Below, piece by piece: positions 21,809-22,902 of a stretch of 22,902 nucleotides of DNA; position 1 is the stretch's first letter; each line of letters begins with the position of its first letter. The notes beneath the pieces are model-generated. The model was not told where the DNA came from and ran no database searches. It saw only the letters and a program-made list of their open reading frames with translations. The position numbers and the translations under genes are program-made. The DNA comes from Flavobacterium sp. UBA6203 (GTDB lineage: Bacteria > Bacteroidota > Bacteroidia > Flavobacteriales > Flavobacteriaceae), in assembly GCA_002421645.1 (NCBI GenBank), contig DIST01000044.1, forward strand, positions 1 through 22,902, written 5' to 3'.

Positions 21809-21832
21809 ATTAATATAAATTTGTTGATAAGT

Positions 21833-22902
21833 CTATTCTTCCGAAATCGTATCTTCAGATGAAATTTCAGATGTTGGTTTTATTTCTTTGTTAAAATTTC
21901 TTTCACCAAAGATATTTTCTAAATCATCTTTAAAAATTACTTCTTTTTCTATCAGGATATCAGCTAATTGAGTTAGTTTTTCCTTGTTTGTTTCTAAAAG
22001 ATGAATAGCTCTTTCGTATTGTTCTTCAATTAATTTTGAAATTTCAGTGTCAATAACTTTGGCAGTTTCTTCTGAATACGGTTTTGAGAAATTATAATCT
22101 GATTGTCCTGTTGAATCGTAATACGTGATATTTCCAAGTTTGTCATTCAATCCGTAAATGGTCACCATAGCTCTCGCTTGACGCGTTACTTTTTCTAAAT
22201 CGCTTAAAGCACCAGTTGATATTTTATTAAAAATAACTTTTTCAGCAGCACGACCTCCCATTGTAGCACACATTTCGTCCAACATTTGTTCAGGTCTTAC
22301 GATTAATCGCTCTTCTGGTAAATACCAAGCAGCACCTAAACTTTGTCCGCGAGGAACAATAGTTACTTTTACTAATGGAGCGGCATGTTCTAACATCCAA
22401 CTAACGGTTGCGTGACCTGCTTCATGAATAGCAATAGCACGTTTTTCTTCTGGAGTTACGATTTTATTTTTCTTTTCTAAACCTCCTACAATTCTGTCAA
22501 CAGCGTCTAAGAAATCTTGTTTGTCAACTGCTTTTTTGTCTTTACGAGCTGCAATCAAAGCTGCTTCGTTACAAACATTGGCAATATCAGCTCCAGAGAA
22601 TCCCGGCGTTTGTTTTGCTAAGAATTCAGTATCTAATTCCTCAGATTTTTTCAAAGGCTTTAAATGCACTTCGAAAATTTCTTTACGTTCTCTAATGTCT
22701 GGTAAGTCTACATAAATTTGTCTGTCAAAACGACCAGCACGTAATAAAGCTTTGTCTAAAACATCGGCACGGTTGGTGGCAGCTAAAACAATTACGTTTG
22801 AATTGGTTCCAAAACCATCCATTTCAGTTAATAACTGATTCAACGTGTTTTCTCTTTCATCATTAGCACCTGTCATATTGTTTTTTCCACGTGCTCTACC
22901 TA
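21833..22902 (-). CDS. ftsH: ATP-dependent zinc metalloprotease FtsH, C-terminal part (cut by window end)
   Basis: Membrane-anchored AAA+ protease that degrades misfolded and regulatory membrane and cytosolic proteins. The frame is open to the window edge and continues upstream with GRARGKNNMTGANDEREN, so the ATG at 22876 is internal and the true start is outside. Present are the end of the AAA domain (TLNQLLTEMDGF, ATNRADVLDKALLRAGRFDR with the arginine finger), the Zn-binding HEAGH motif, PRGQSLGAAWYLPEERL, GGRAAEK, the third-ligand region STGALSDLEKVTRQARAMV, and a helical end. The variant AWYLPEER takes the place of the more usual GxxxxxPxED. The N-terminal membrane part and Walker motifs are not in view. 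A terminator separates it from the LUD operon. Confidence 0.95.
   Translation of the reverse strand, partial: GRARGKNNMTGANDERENTLNQLLTEMDGFGTNSNVIVLAATNRADVLDKALLRAGRFDRQIYVDLPDIRERKEIFEVHLKPLKKSEELDTEFLAKQTPGFSGADIANVCNEAALIAARKDKKAVDKQDFLDAVDRIVGGLEKKNKIVTPEEKRAIAIHEAGHATVSWMLEHAAPLVKVTIVPRGQSLGAAWYLPEERLIVRPEQMLDEMCATMGGRAAEKVIFNKISTGALSDLEKVTRQARAMVTIYGLNDKLGNITYYDSTGQSDYNFSKPYSEETAKVIDTEISKLIEEQYERAIHLLETNKEKLTQLADILIEKEVIFKDDLENIFGERNFNKEIKPTSEISSEDTISEE

Noticed and set aside
1..22902. CRISPR array, tRNA, rRNA, insertion sequence, prophage or defence genes
   Set aside because: None of the expected repeats, cloverleaf-type sequences, transposase, integrase or nuclease motifs was seen on either strand.

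Overview
The window looks like chromosomal DNA of a Flavobacteriaceae bacterium, most likely Flavobacterium or a close relative. The evidence is low GC content, Bacteroidota-type promoters (a TAnnTTTG -7 box with an upstream TTG), a type III glutamine synthetase, TonB-dependent receptors with short signal peptides, SPII lipoproteins, a fused isobutyryl-CoA mutase, and the order ftsH - LUD protein - cdsA - psd - acyl-CoA-binding protein. No rRNA, tRNA, CRISPR array, phage gene or insertion sequence was found.

Layout. 1-4423: iron-uptake block on the minus strand. It holds two TonB-dependent receptors (one cut by the window start), a PepSY membrane protein and a small cysteine-containing protein. 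Both receptor genes share the same promoter module with two near-identical 23-bp operators. 4497-8214: plus-strand genes prfA, pyrF, a BtuF/TroA-like protein without a signal peptide, and an alpha/beta hydrolase, with short tandem repeats between some of them. 8215-8635: a 421-bp gap with a probable small RNA on the minus strand, apparently driven by a Pho-box-like triple repeat. 8636-12061: the fused B12-dependent mutase icmF. 12123-14339: small genes (a GyrI-like domain, a YchJ-like SEC-C protein, a 46-residue basic protein, a lipoprotein, a DUF1543 protein). 14340-16689: glutamine synthetase III behind a promoter with three evenly spaced half-sites. 16705-18299: a divergent pair, a secreted protein and a two-TM winged-helix regulator, with direct repeats between them. 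18254-18600: a 347-bp gap with a row of stem-loops, two of which share the same architecture, plus the terminator of the next operon. 18601-22902: minus-strand run of ftsH (cut by the window end), a LUD protein, cdsA, psd, an acyl-CoA-binding protein and a lipoprotein Mn-type superoxide dismutase.

How the genes fit together. The first block is a TonB-energised ferric-siderophore uptake locus with a probable inner-membrane reductase. The last block combines phospholipid synthesis (CdsA, Psd), an acyl-CoA carrier and an exported SOD, and suggests envelope maintenance. The least explained DNA lies in the regulatory regions: the twin operators, the Pho-box small RNA, the glnN half-site array, and the paired stem-loops at 18303-18451.

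Limits. Family names come from recognising motifs by eye. No search, folding program or alignment was run.
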